64,000 bases of DNA from CBDDKU01 sp965230375 (GCA_965230375.1 CBDDKU010000010.1:62001-126000), one strand, 5' to 3'. Positions 25,205-34,511 are shown, counted from the first letter of the stretch. Notes: generated by a model not told the origin, from the sequence alone. Numbers and translations are program-made.

Positions 25205-26970
25205 AAGAAACAGTGATTAAGAAGATTGGTTCTACAATCATTCTGCTGGCGACCTTTGCCTTTATCGGCTTGACTTTTCTCGTCGATATCTCTTTTCAGG
25301 AAGCAGATGAATCTGAGCTGAACGAAATTAAAGGGCCAGAATTCACCCAAATACTTAAAGATTTGGACGATGCACCGCCTGTCCTGATTTTTTCTCGGGT
25401 CGGAGAAAAGATAGACCAGTACAATCAACTCATCAATTCTCAAAAAGGAATCTCAGATCAAGAACTGGACTTATTGCTAGGCCAGTTGGATGGACATTCA
25501 TCGGCCTACACAGAAGAGTTCATTCAAGAAGCATTAGAAGGCAAGGAATGGACGAGCGAAAAGCTAGCTGAATACACCAATTGGATGATTGGAAGAGAGT
25601 GGGAGAGTTTTGATTCTTTTCAAAGTGAATTCAAAGCAAAGGTAAGCGATGTGAATGCCGCTGCTGTCAATGAATTTGGAGTGGGAGATAGGAGTCGCGA
25701 AAACTTCCGCATGGAAGTGATGAAGGCGGGAACGCCAACCTGGCTTCGTTCGGGTCTGGCTGCCTGGCTGATTTTTGGATTGGCTACCCTCGGGAGCTTT
25801 ATTTATCTCATTCCTTTGTTTAATAGTAGTCCGGGCATAAAGAACGATCACATCTACCACCGAAAGAGCCAAACGGGAAAAGGATCAGCCTTGCTCGTTT
25901 TCGCAGCTCTCGTGGCTTTTTATATCGTGTTGTACAAGTTTCCGGCCTTTCTGGTCAACCAATCCGTTTTGCTCGATCCGCTATCCGAGTGGATGTCGGG
26001 CGGGGCGTCAAGCCAGTGGTTTCTCTATGGCTTTCTCTACACCCTGACCATGTTTATCATGGGGCTGCGGATGTTTTTGAAGTATCTCGGCAACAAGTAT
26101 CAGCAGGTTAGAACGGGGTCTGTCTTTTTCTTTCAAGTGGTATTCGCCTTTACGCTTCCACAGATTCTCACCCGCCTTCAGTTACCCGCTTACGATCTAA
26201 AAAGCGCTTGGCCGCTGGAGTATACCTTCTTTTTCGACTACCGCATTGACCAGTATTTGCAGGAAGGAACGCTGGGTCTATTCCTGCTCTTTTGGGGTAT
26301 AGTCCTTTTCGCCATCGGAGTACCAGTGTTCACCTATTTCTACGGGAAGCGCTGGTATTGCTCCTGGGTCTGTGGCTGCGGTGGATTGGCCGAGACGGTG
26401 GGAGATCCATACCGCCACCTGAGCGATAAGCGATTGGGAGCCTGGAAAATTGAGCGCTACTTAATCCATTCCGTTTTGGTATTTGCCGTGGTGATGACCG
26501 TTTGGGTTGCCTACACAGCTTTTACAGGAACTTCTGAATTGCTGGGCATCAGCTCGTACGCTATCCGGTCAAACTATGGATTCCTGATCGGATTTGTCTT
26601 TGCCGGGGCTGTAGGAACTGGTTTTTACCCGGTGATGGGAAGCCGCGTGTGGTGTCGCTTTGGATGTCCTTTGGCGGCTTACCTGGGCTTTGTGCAGCGG
26701 TTTAAAAGTCGGTTTCGAATTACCACAAACGGTGGCCAATGCATCTCTTGTGGAAATTGCTCCACCTATTGCGAAATGGGAATAGACGTCAGGTGGTACG
26801 CTCAACGGGGGCAGAACATCGTTCGTTCAAGCTGCGTGGGTTGTGGAGTTTGCTCGGCGGTTTGTCCGCGAGGTGTGCTCAAGTTGGAAAACGGACCGGA
26901 AGAAGGGCGAATCAACGACGATCCCATTATCATCGGTAGCGACGGCGCCAAACTGAACTTATCGGAGTAA
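25201..26970 (+). CDS. membrane polyferredoxin (NosR/NapH-like) with two [4Fe-4S] clusters
   Basis: 589 residues. One N-terminal membrane helix (10-28), a helical extracytoplasmic domain of about 155 residues (31-185), then five or six further helices to about 475. Cytoplasmic loops hold Cys387/391/393 (YCSWVCGCGG) and Cys485/489 (WCRFGCP), as in NosR/NapH/CcoG proteins. The C-terminus is a bacterial ferredoxin with Cys514/517/520/524 and Cys545/548/551/555. No FMN-binding motif of NosR is seen in the outer domain, which looks unlike known relatives. Translationally coupled to the flavoprotein upstream; a glycosyltransferase starts directly after its stop. Confidence 0.82.
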   Translation: MKETVIKKIGSTIILLATFAFIGLTFLVDISFQEADESELNEIKGPEFTQILKDLDDAPPVLIFSRVGEKIDQYNQLINSQKGISDQELDLLLGQLDGHSSAYTEEFIQEALEGKEWTSEKLAEYTNWMIGREWESFDSFQSEFKAKVSDVNAAAVNEFGVGDRSRENFRMEVMKAGTPTWLRSGLAAWLIFGLATLGSFIYLIPLFNSSPGIKNDHIYHRKSQTGKGSALLVFAALVAFYIVLYKFPAFLVNQSVLLDPLSEWMSGGASSQWFLYGFLYTLTMFIMGLRMFLKYLGNKYQQVRTGSVFFFQVVFAFTLPQILTRLQLPAYDLKSAWPLEYTFFFDYRIDQYLQEGTLGLFLLFWGIVLFAIGVPVFTYFYGKRWYCSWVCGCGGLAETVGDPYRHLSDKRLGAWKIERYLIHSVLVFAVVMTVWVAYTAFTGTSELLGISSYAIRSNYGFLIGFVFAGAVGTGFYPVMGSRVWCRFGCPLAAYLGFVQRFKSRFRITTNGGQCISCGNCSTYCEMGIDVRWYAQRGQNIVRSSCVGCGVCSAVCPRGVLKLENGPEEGRINDDPIIIGSDGAKLNLSE

Positions 26971-27660
26971 ATGGGGCAAATCATAGATGTGGTTATTCCC
27001 GCTTTTAACGAAGCGGATGCTATTGGAGAAGTGATCAGAGAGATTCCACAAAATCTTGTTAGGCATGTCATTGTGGTTGATAACAACTCCACCGATCAAA
27101 CAGCTAATTTTGCATCAGAAGCCGGAGCCAAAGTGGTTTCGGAATCGGAGCAAGGTTACGGAGCGGCTTGCTTGCGTGGTCTGGCCGAATTGCGATCATT
27201 GGACGTTCAGCCCGAAGTGGTGGTGTTTATCGATGCCGACCATTCGGATTACCCCGAAGAGATGGTCGATTTGATTCAGCCCATCTCAGAAGGAAGGGCA
27301 GAATTGGTTATCGGGAGTAGGGCGCTGGGCCAACGTGAAAAGGGAGCCATGATGCCCCAGCAAATTTTCGGGAATTGGCTGGCGACTACGATGATGAAAA
27401 TGATTTATGGAGCTCACTTCACCGATTTGGGCCCTTTTCGGGCTATCACGTGGAGAGCACTGGAAGAAATCGGCATGGAAGACCGAAATTTTGGCTGGAC
27501 TGTCGAGATGCAAGTGAAGGTGTTGAAGAAGAAGATAAGCTATACAGAAGTGCCTGTGCGATATCGGAAACGAATTGGGGTGTCGAAAATAACGGGTACT
27601 GTGAAGGGTACGATTATGGCGGGATACAAGATTATTACAACGATTTTGAAGTATGCATAG
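26971..27660 (+). CDS. family 2 glycosyltransferase, polyprenyl-phosphate sugar transferase (DPM1-like)
   Basis: 229 residues, no membrane helix. VVIPAFNEADAIGEVI at the N-terminus, VVDNNSTDQT, the metal-binding FIDADHSDYPEEM, and IGSRALGQ then DLGPFRAITW as in dolichyl-phosphate mannose/glucose synthases. It should transfer a sugar from a nucleotide donor to a polyprenyl phosphate. The start follows the preceding stop with no gap, and the end overlaps the next glycosyltransferase by 8 bp. It could supply the lipid-linked donor for the GT-C enzyme at 29120-30433 (inference). Confidence 0.87.
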   Translation: MGQIIDVVIPAFNEADAIGEVIREIPQNLVRHVIVVDNNSTDQTANFASEAGAKVVSESEQGYGAACLRGLAELRSLDVQPEVVVFIDADHSDYPEEMVDLIQPISEGRAELVIGSRALGQREKGAMMPQQIFGNWLATTMMKMIYGAHFTDLGPFRAITWRALEEIGMEDRNFGWTVEMQVKVLKKKISYTEVPVRYRKRIGVSKITGTVKGTIMAGYKIITTILKYA

Positions 27661-29123
27661 TTGGGCGTGGATAGTCATTGGAATTTACGGCGTTTCCATG
27701 CTGTTCATCTTCGCGTACAGCTTGGTGCAGCTCAACTTGCTCTTGAAGTATCTCCGTGCGCGCAAAGAGATTGTTGAGATACCAGCTTTTCCCGATAAAT
27801 TGCCCGAAGTATTGATTCAACTGCCCGTTTTCAACGAGTACTACGTGGTGGAGCGGTTGATCGATGCCGCCGTAAGTCTCGATTATCCGAAGGAGAAATT
27901 GGTGGTGCAGGTTTTGGGACGATAGCACCGACGAGAGTTTTGAACTGGCAGCACGGAAAGTGGAATATTGGCAAGAGAAAGGCTACCGAATTTCACATGT
28001 GAAGCGACCCGAACGGAAGGGGTTTAAGGCGGGAGCGCTGCAGTACGGATTGGACCATTCAACAGCGCCTTTCGTGGCTATTTTCGACGCCGATTTTATT
28101 CCGCCACCTTCTTTTCTCAAGGAGACCATTCCTTACTTTTCAATGGCCAAGGTTGGTATGGTTCAAACGCGGTGGGGACATTTAAATCGCGACTTCTCGC
28201 TGCTTACTCAGATTCAGGCATTCGCACTCGATGCGCATTTCACTGTGGAGCAGAAAGGAAGAAATCAAGGGGCTCACTTCATTAATTTTAATGGAACTGC
28301 CGGAGTTTGGCGGCGACAGTGTATTGAAGAAGCTGGTGGTTGGTGCGCTGATACGCTCACCGAAGATCTGGACTTGAGCTATCGAGCGCAGATGGCCGGT
28401 TGGGATTTCAGATTTTTGGAACACATCGTGTCTCCGGCTGAGCTGCCAGCTGAAATGACTGCCCTTAAAAGCCAGCAATACCGGTGGAATAAAGGAGCCG
28501 CCGAATGCGCTGTGAAGCATGTGCCACAGGTGTTTCGACAAAGGAAAATTCCTTTCACAACGCGTGTTCATGCTTTGTTTCACCTGATGAATTCATCGGT
28601 GTTCTTGTGGATCGTGCTCTGCTCTCTGCTCTCATTTCCCTTGGTCTTTATCAAAATAAACAACCCGGGATACGGAAGTCTCTTTCTATTTGGAACGATA
28701 CTGGTCTTTAGCTTTTTCGTATTGGCCGCCATGTATTTTACCGCTTTCATACGAGTCATGCCCAAGTCGAGCTGGAGACGGTTTTTGTGGATGTACGCTG
28801 CCTTTCTCAGTATTTCGATGGGAATGAGTCTGCACAACGCCAGAGCCGCCATGTCGGGGTATTTCGGAAGGCGTACCCCATTTGTGAGAACACCAAAATG
28901 GAATTTGGTAGGGGAAGTCGGTACGCTCAAAAACAAACGGTACACCAGTGGGAAAATACCGGCATTAACTTGGATGGAAGGGCTGTTCGCACTCTATTTT
29001 GGACTTGCATTATTTTATGACTTGTACAGCGGCGAGTGGGGCTTTGTTATCATGCATCTCATGCTCATTTTCGGTTTTGCTTCGGTGTTTTATTACTCTG
29101 TCAAGCACACCCAGGCATCATGA
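27653..29123 (+). pseudogene. processive family 2 membrane glycosyltransferase, split by a +1 frameshift
   Basis: Frame 1 (27653-27925) gives a membrane helix and VLIQLPVFNEYYVVERLID. Frame 2 (27960-29123) gives the rest: FVAIFDADFIPP, the TEDLDLSYRAQMAGW acid, QQYRWNKG (QxxRW) and several C-terminal helices. One G too many in GGG at 27916-27918 turns VLDDSTDESFELAARK into VLGR*, destroying the first aspartate motif. Corrected, it is an about 490-residue cellulose-synthase-like enzyme. Every other motif is intact and the genes on both sides overlap it, so the shift is either very recent or a sequence error. If real, this step of the operon is lost. Confidence 0.8.
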
Positions 29124-30433
29124 GTGCTACCCGAAATCTGAACCTTCTTTTTTTGGTCGTTTACCTGGCTACCATGTCAGTGCTCGGATTTGTAACGCGA
29201 GATGATTTCCTGCTTCTTTCATTTCTTTTTCTGATTGCCACGGCGGCTTACTTAGTGCCGCTTTATCGAATGCAGTCTTTGCCACTCAGAATAGGTATCG
29301 TTTTGATCATAGCCGTTCGCGTTCCCTTCCTTTTTGAACTGCCACTCCTTAGCGACGACTTTTACCGGTTTATGTGGGATGGAATGATGCTCAACGAAGG
29401 ATTCAATTCGCTGGGGAACATTCCGAATGAGATACCGATAGAGCAATTTAAGAATCAAGCCCTCGCAAATGAACTCATCGAGAAGATGAATTCAGCCCAG
29501 TATCCGAGCATATACCCGCCGTATCATCAGGCCATTTTTGGCTTGATGTATTTTCTTTCGGGTGGAAGTATGGTGCAGGGAGTATTGAGTTTGCGTTTGA
29601 TCATATTAGCCTTCGAGCTTCTCTTGGTTTTATACATGTACCGCGGAGCACGATCGCTTTTGCCCTTTGGCTTGATGTATTTGCTCAATCCACTGGTGGT
29701 GCTCGAAGGATTTGGAAATCTTCATTTTGAGGCCATTTGGGTTCCAATTCTGGGTGTGGCTTTTATCGAGCTTCACCGAAGAAAGGTCGTGGGAAGCGCC
29801 ATCGGCTGGACTTCGGCGGTGTTGATGAAATTCGTCTCCCTGATCACGGGGCCCATTATTCTGTTCCAGCTGTTGAAAAAAGGATTTTGGAAGTTCGCGG
29901 CAGTGAGTTTGGTGCTCTTGAGTATCACGGCTTTGATGTGGCTCCCCGGTGACACGCTGTCGGCTTTTACCGATGGTTTGGGGATTTACTACGGTATATT
30001 CGAGTTTAATGCGTCGATCTATTACATCGCTCAGCAGATTGGAACAGCGATTCTAGGATACAACCCTATCGAGATTCTTTCTCCCGTGCTCGGTGTATTG
30101 ATCGCGGTCAAAATCTTCTGGATTTCCTTTCGGTACCGACAGGCCAATCTCTTTGAGCTCGGCTTAGTTGCCTTCTTGATCTTCTTGATTTTGTCGCCTA
30201 CAGTTCATCCCTGGTATGTGATTCCCCTTGTTTTCTTTGCCTTGATGTCGCGAAGGTTTGCTGTACTGGCATGGGCCGGATTGGTCGTGCTGAGTTATTC
30301 GCATTATCAAGGAGCAATAGGACCGAAGTGGGGCTACATCGCTTTGGAGTATGCTGGGCTACTTGCTGCCTTGATCCTTGAGCAAAAGAAGAAACCCTGG
30401 CTTTTCAGTCAGCGTTTCGGGGGTGATACTTGA
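29120..30433 (+). CDS. integral-membrane GT-C mannosyltransferase-like protein
   Basis: About 437 residues from the ATG at 29120, which overlaps the previous stop (ATGA); a longer frame to 29036 lies inside the previous gene. About 10-12 membrane helices. The loop after helix 2-3 has LLSDDFYRFMWDG, the acidic DD motif of GT-C enzymes that use lipid-linked sugars, and LNPLVVLEGFGNLHFEAIWV is typical of the DUF2029/GT87 mannosyltransferase group. It probably adds a sugar from polyprenyl-phosphate to a lipid or glycan outside the cytoplasm. Last gene of the redox/glycosyltransferase operon; converges on xerD with a 29-bp overlap. Confidence 0.8.
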   Translation: MSATRNLNLLFLVVYLATMSVLGFVTRDDFLLLSFLFLIATAAYLVPLYRMQSLPLRIGIVLIIAVRVPFLFELPLLSDDFYRFMWDGMMLNEGFNSLGNIPNEIPIEQFKNQALANELIEKMNSAQYPSIYPPYHQAIFGLMYFLSGGSMVQGVLSLRLIILAFELLLVLYMYRGARSLLPFGLMYLLNPLVVLEGFGNLHFEAIWVPILGVAFIELHRRKVVGSAIGWTSAVLMKFVSLITGPIILFQLLKKGFWKFAAVSLVLLSITALMWLPGDTLSAFTDGLGIYYGIFEFNASIYYIAQQIGTAILGYNPIEILSPVLGVLIAVKIFWISFRYRQANLFELGLVAFLIFLILSPTVHPWYVIPLVFFALMSRRFAVLAWAGLVVLSYSHYQGAIGPKWGYIALEYAGLLAALILEQKKKPWLFSQRFGGDT

Positions 30434-31307
30434 GAATATTGTCTCGCAGGTAGGAGCGATCCAAATGCGTATAAATCTCTGTGGTGGTGATGCTTTCGTG
30501 GCCCAACATTTCCTGAACAGCTCTTAAGTCGGCACCATTTTCCACCAAGTGGGTGGCAAACGAATGGCGAAAGGTATGTGGGCTAATATTTTTAGTGATT
30601 CCAGCACTCGCCGCGGCGTCTTTCACGATGTTGAAGACCATAACACGGCTCAGCGGTTTTCCCCTCCGATTCAGAAAGAGAACATCGCTGTGTTCATCCA
30701 AAATGGACATGTGATTTCGCACCTGATCGCGATAAATGGCGATGTATTTCAGCGCCCTCTGTCCGATGGGCACAAGTCGTTCTTTGTCGCCTTTCCCAAT
30801 CACTCGGATAAATCCTTCTCTCTCGTGGATATTGGAGATCAGTAAGGTGATGAGTTCAGAAACCCGCAGACCTGAGCTGTACATAGTTTCGAGCATGGCC
30901 TTGTTTCGGGTTCCTTCTGGTTTGCTCAGGTCCAGCCCGTCTATTAAGTCTAGAATTTCGCCATAGCTCAGCGTGTCGGGAAGCTTACGCATAAGTTTTG
31001 GAGCTTCGAGTAAATCAGAGGGGTCGTCTTCGCGCACGCCTTCCATAAACAGGTATTTGAAAAAGGATTTCACCCCTGAAATGAGCCGAGCCTGAGTGCC
31101 AGCTTCCTGCCCAGATTGGGCTATGGTATGGATAAACTCCGACAAATCGGCGTATTGGACCTGCGTGGCTTTTTTGGGCTGATCAATGGTGAAAAAGGTG
31201 CGTAGCTTGGCAACATCGTTTCGGTATGCCTCGATGGAGTTCTGGCTCAAGCCGCGTTCGAGCAAGAGGTAATTCGCAAATCCTTTTTCGAGTGAATTCC
31301 AATCCAC
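30405..31307 (-). CDS. xerD: site-specific tyrosine recombinase XerD
   Basis: 300 residues, the normal length for Xer recombinases. The N-terminal SAM-like core-binding domain runs to about residue 90 (FANYLLLERGLSQNSIEAY). The catalytic residues are Arg148 (SGLRVSELITL), Lys172, His244 and Arg247 (HTFRHSFATHL), His270 (LGHESITTT) and Tyr279. Resolves chromosome dimers at dif with XerC. Length, motif quality and housekeeping neighbours argue against a mobile-element integrase. Confidence 0.9.
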   Translation of the reverse strand: MDWNSLEKGFANYLLLERGLSQNSIEAYRNDVAKLRTFFTIDQPKKATQVQYADLSEFIHTIAQSGQEAGTQARLISGVKSFFKYLFMEGVREDDPSDLLEAPKLMRKLPDTLSYGEILDLIDGLDLSKPEGTRNKAMLETMYSSGLRVSELITLLISNIHEREGFIRVIGKGDKERLVPIGQRALKYIAIYRDQVRNHMSILDEHSDVLFLNRRGKPLSRVMVFNIVKDAAASAGITKNISPHTFRHSFATHLVENGADLRAVQEMLGHESITTTEIYTHLDRSYLRDNILKYHPRNAD

Positions 31308-31309
31308 AA

Positions 31310-31340
31310 TTGGGGCAGTATAGATGGTTGTGTAAATTTG
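31310..31340 (+). promoter_or_regulatory. promoter of aroQ
   Basis: TTGG at 31310 and TAAATTTG at 31333-31340 with 19 nt between, fitting the Bacteroidota -33/-7 pattern; the GTG start follows 23 nt later. Confidence 0.5.
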
Positions 31341-31362
31341 ACTAGAATTTAAACTCCATCAC

Positions 31363-31782
31363 GTGGCGAAGGTTTTAATTATCAACGGGCCGAATTTGAA
31401 TTTATTGGGAAAGCGGGAGCCGACCCTATACGGCAGTGAGACGTTCGAAGACGTCTTGAAAGGTCTAAGAGCCAAGTTTCCCGAGCTGGAAATCTCTTAC
31501 TTCCAGAGTCAGTCTGAGTCTGAGTTGATCGATGCCTTGCATAGAGCCCAGACAGAGTCGGTAGAAGGGATCTTATTAAATCCTGGAGCTTTCACCCACA
31601 CGTCTTTGGCTTTGGCCGATGCCATAAGAGCCATCTCAACTCCTGTGATTGAAGTGCATATCAGCAATGTAGCAGGCAGGGAGTGGATCCGTCAAAAGTC
31701 CTTGATTTCAGCTCATGCCGCTGGAGTCGTGCAGGGGTTTGGAGTAAAATCTTACGAGCTGGCTCTGAGCTATTTTTTGTGA
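31363..31782 (+). CDS. aroQ: type II 3-dehydroquinate dehydratase
   Basis: 139-residue dehydratase making 3-dehydroshikimate in the shikimate pathway. Signatures: INGPNLNLLGKREPTLYG at the start with the catalytic tyrosine, LLNPGAFTHTSLALADAI, and EVHISNVAGREWIRQ with the catalytic histidine. GTG start at 31363. The 3' end overlaps the convergent glycosyltransferase by 13 bp. It forms a single-gene unit between divergent xerD and that gene. Confidence 0.93.
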   Translation: MAKVLIINGPNLNLLGKREPTLYGSETFEDVLKGLRAKFPELEISYFQSQSESELIDALHRAQTESVEGILLNPGAFTHTSLALADAIRAISTPVIEVHISNVAGREWIRQKSLISAHAAGVVQGFGVKSYELALSYFL

Positions 31783-32816
31783 TGTTGCCTCACAAAGAGT
31801 CGCGTCGTTAGGGCGCTAAACACTTTCTTGCGATTGAAGTAATACTCTTTTACAATGCTGGCCTTATAGCTTCCTGTTTGGTTTGGCGAGTTCACCTGTG
31901 ATCTCCAATATTTCCTTTTTCTGATGGTGGAAGGGAGATTGATATAGAAGTGAGCATGAGCTTTCATCACCGCCATAAAATGTCCAAACCCCTTGTTGAA
32001 AAGAAAATTGTATGCAGCCAGTCCATCGAGACTCATACGCACGAAAAGCTTACGAAAAAGGCCCGAACGGTACTCGTTCTTTACAGTGATATAGAGATTG
32101 TTCCGGAAGTTTAGGTAGGTCTTTCGCGGATTCTGAGAATCGAGGGTACCGCCACCTAGGTGGTAAACGGTCGACTCTGGAATACAGTACACCCGAGCAC
32201 CTTGATTTTTTAATCGCCAGCAAAGATCGATTTCTTCCATGTGGGCAAATAGATTCTCATCAAACCCTTTTACCGACCAGAAGGCATCTTTTCGGATTAT
32301 CAAACAGGCACCACTCGCCCAGAAAACTTCCCGTGACTTATCGTGCTGTCCGATGTCCTTTTCGCAGTGGTCGAATATGCGTCCACGGCAGAAAGGAAAC
32401 CAGTATTTGTCGATAAATCCACCGCTAGCTCCGGCGTATTCAAATCTCGCTTTGTCCTTGAGATCTTTGATCTTGGGTTGAGCGCAAGCCACGTCCTCAC
32501 GTGCGTCCATAAATGTGACAAGGCTATCGAGCCACCCGTGTGTCACTTCTATATCGCTATTGAGCAGGACGAAATAGGGGTGGTCGAGTTCTTCAAGCGC
32601 CCGATTGTAGCCCCCTGCATATCCTGTGTTTTCGCTAAGCTTGATGAGTGTAATCTCCGGGTACTTCGATTCCATAAAGGCGATCGAATCATCGGTTGAA
32701 GCATTGTCAGCTACTATGATCTCAGCCCAAGTAGGGGTGTAGGTCACTACAGAAGGTAAAAAACGCTCGAGGTGGTTTTTACCGTTGTAGTTCAGAATTA
32801 CGACAGCTGCTTTCAA
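31770..32816 (-). CDS. family 2 glycosyltransferase, rhamnosyltransferase-like
   Basis: 348 residues. Starts with AAVVILNYNGKNHLERFLPS; nucleotide-sugar binding IIVADNASTDDS; the metal motif is LLNSDIEVT; later WASGACLIIRKDAFW and HMEEIDLCWRLKNQGARV (the ED/HMEE catalytic block). This pattern is typical of inverting GT2 enzymes of O-antigen or exopolysaccharide synthesis, such as WbbL-type rhamnosyltransferases. There is no membrane helix and no other polysaccharide gene adjacent, so the glycan cannot be named. Confidence 0.85.
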   Translation of the reverse strand: MKAAVVILNYNGKNHLERFLPSVVTYTPTWAEIIVADNASTDDSIAFMESKYPEITLIKLSENTGYAGGYNRALEELDHPYFVLLNSDIEVTHGWLDSLVTFMDAREDVACAQPKIKDLKDKARFEYAGASGGFIDKYWFPFCRGRIFDHCEKDIGQHDKSREVFWASGACLIIRKDAFWSVKGFDENLFAHMEEIDLCWRLKNQGARVYCIPESTVYHLGGGTLDSQNPRKTYLNFRNNLYITVKNEYRSGLFRKLFVRMSLDGLAAYNFLFNKGFGHFMAVMKAHAHFYINLPSTIRKRKYWRSQVNSPNQTGSYKASIVKEYYFNRKKVFSALTTRLFVRQHHKK

Positions 32817-32847
32817 GATAGTTTCGTTTCAATCGTGAAGTTACAGA

Positions 32848-34314
32848 TTAACGTGGATTCTCGAAATTGTCGTCGATGCGATCCCTGGTTTGTTGTGGGT
32901 TCGTGTTTGATCCAACTGTGCGTTCCATCAGCATATTGCGCCAGTTTGGGTTGTTGAGCTCACCGGGAATGTATTCGCAATGAAGAAGATCGTAATCGGT
33001 ACCCATAAGCGATGGATCGTAGAATACGAAGCGCACATTATTGAACTGTCCTGTACGGTAATACCGCCAAATAGCATAGGGATATGTGTTTGGATCGTTT
33101 GGTCGGTCGGTGATATCATCTGGAGCTCCGTACTTGAGGTAAACTCGCCCGCGATCGGTTTCGTAGCCTCGCTTATTGCGCGTACCAAACTCGTCTTGTA
33201 CAAAATTGACTTTGGCCTTGTACTCGTTCCAAAGTTTTTCGCTTTCTCGTTCTTTTTCAGCCCTATTTTCCCAGAAGGCAAAGAAGTAGCGCTGCATATT
33301 ACCTAGGTCTGATGCTTCTTTGGTTTTAAAAGCATTGTCTAGTGACAGTCGTTCTCTGTCTGTGGCGATGGGCCGCAAGCATTTGATGTATTCGTACATC
33401 CGCGATTTGTCGGTAATCTCATAAACCCAGGTCGTTTCTAACGACTCGTAGGTGAGTTCTTCAAATTTGAGTTTGAGTAGATCTCGTTGGCGATGTACAC
33501 CAAGAGCTTGACGCGCAAGTAGGCGTTCGTCTTTGGTTACTGCCTCTACGATGATGTTGTAAAATCCATCGTCCACTTGGTCTACTGGAAGAGTCAGCAG
33601 AATAGGGATAACCGTTGCCGTATCGCGACGCAAGAACTTTTGTGTGCTAGCCACGGGAGTGCTAGCGATAGTATCGGCCAGATAGGCTTTTACGAGAAAC
33701 TTCTCATCGAAGAGAAAATCGCTTGTATTGTAGATTTCGGTGTAGAGCAACACTTCTTCCATTTCGTTGGGAATGCGATCGTCATTGACCATGGGCAGAA
33801 GATCGTATCCCGATTTGGTCAGCGGGCCAGGGCGTGTGGCCTTTTGGTAACCGTGCACCAGCTCGATGTCTGAGATGAAAATATCTATTGGCGCCGCTGG
33901 AATCCGAATGGGAATGATGTTGGTTGATCCAAGGTCGCCCGGATCATTGAGGTCACGGAGTTGAATTTCGAGATCGTATTCTCCCCAATTCATCGCAAAT
34001 CGCTGTACATCGATAAAATCAACGCGAGTGGTTGTTGTCATCTCGGGCGACTCGATCATTTTCTTATCGAAGGTGACGATTTCATCGTTTCGCTTAAAGA
34101 TGAGCGTGAGCTGTACTTTTCCTTGAAGTTCTCCATCCTTGTTTTCGGCGAGAATCACCGAATTTCCAGCAAAATCGAAGTAGGTCTCGATCACGGGACT
34201 TTTGTTTGGGATGTAGAAAATCTTGTAGTTAAAGGATGCACGCGGCGATGCCAGGCACGACAACACGAGAAAAAAGGAGCAGAGCGTCGTAAAAAATCCG
34301 GACTTAAAATTCAT
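32848..34314 (-). CDS. secreted GWxTD-domain protein
   Basis: 488 residues with a signal peptide (SGFFTTLCSFFLVLSCLASP). N-terminal beta-rich regions are followed at about 390-470 by the GWxTD domain: KRGYETDRGRVYLKYGAPDD, YPYAIWRYY and FVFYDPSLMGTDYDLLHCE. The family is common in Bacteroidota and is expected in the periplasm or at the outer membrane; its molecular role is unknown to me. It is preceded on its own strand by tRNA-Ser DNA on the other strand, so it has its own promoter. Confidence 0.8.
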   Translation of the reverse strand: MNFKSGFFTTLCSFFLVLSCLASPRASFNYKIFYIPNKSPVIETYFDFAGNSVILAENKDGELQGKVQLTLIFKRNDEIVTFDKKMIESPEMTTTTRVDFIDVQRFAMNWGEYDLEIQLRDLNDPGDLGSTNIIPIRIPAAPIDIFISDIELVHGYQKATRPGPLTKSGYDLLPMVNDDRIPNEMEEVLLYTEIYNTSDFLFDEKFLVKAYLADTIASTPVASTQKFLRRDTATVIPILLTLPVDQVDDGFYNIIVEAVTKDERLLARQALGVHRQRDLLKLKFEELTYESLETTWVYEITDKSRMYEYIKCLRPIATDRERLSLDNAFKTKEASDLGNMQRYFFAFWENRAEKERESEKLWNEYKAKVNFVQDEFGTRNKRGYETDRGRVYLKYGAPDDITDRPNDPNTYPYAIWRYYRTGQFNNVRFVFYDPSLMGTDYDLLHCEYIPGELNNPNWRNMLMERTVGSNTNPQQTRDRIDDNFENPR

Positions 34315-34395
34315 TGAAATCTATTGATAGCGCGAAGTTAAGAAATAGGGCGGGAGAGGAGAACAGAAGTTTTTTTGAAAATTGTCACCCTGCCT

Positions 34396-34425
34396 TTTGG
34401 GAATTAAACAAAAGGTGTAAATTTG
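34396..34425 (+). promoter_or_regulatory. promoter of tRNA-Ser
   Basis: TTTG at 34396-34399 and TAAATTTG at 34418-34425, 18 nt apart, matching the -33/-7 consensus. The tRNA starts 87 nt further on, leaving a leader of about 80 nt. Confidence 0.5.
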
Positions 34426-34511
34426 CCGCCCCGGACGAGCAAGTAGATACGACCATCTGCGTTTGAGCTCCGAAGGCTACCCCTGACGATGTTCAGGATT
34501 ATATATAGAAA

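Noticed and set aside
30405..31307. phage or island integrase
   Set aside because: Length, motifs and shikimate/housekeeping neighbours fit chromosomal XerD; no att site or phage gene is nearby.
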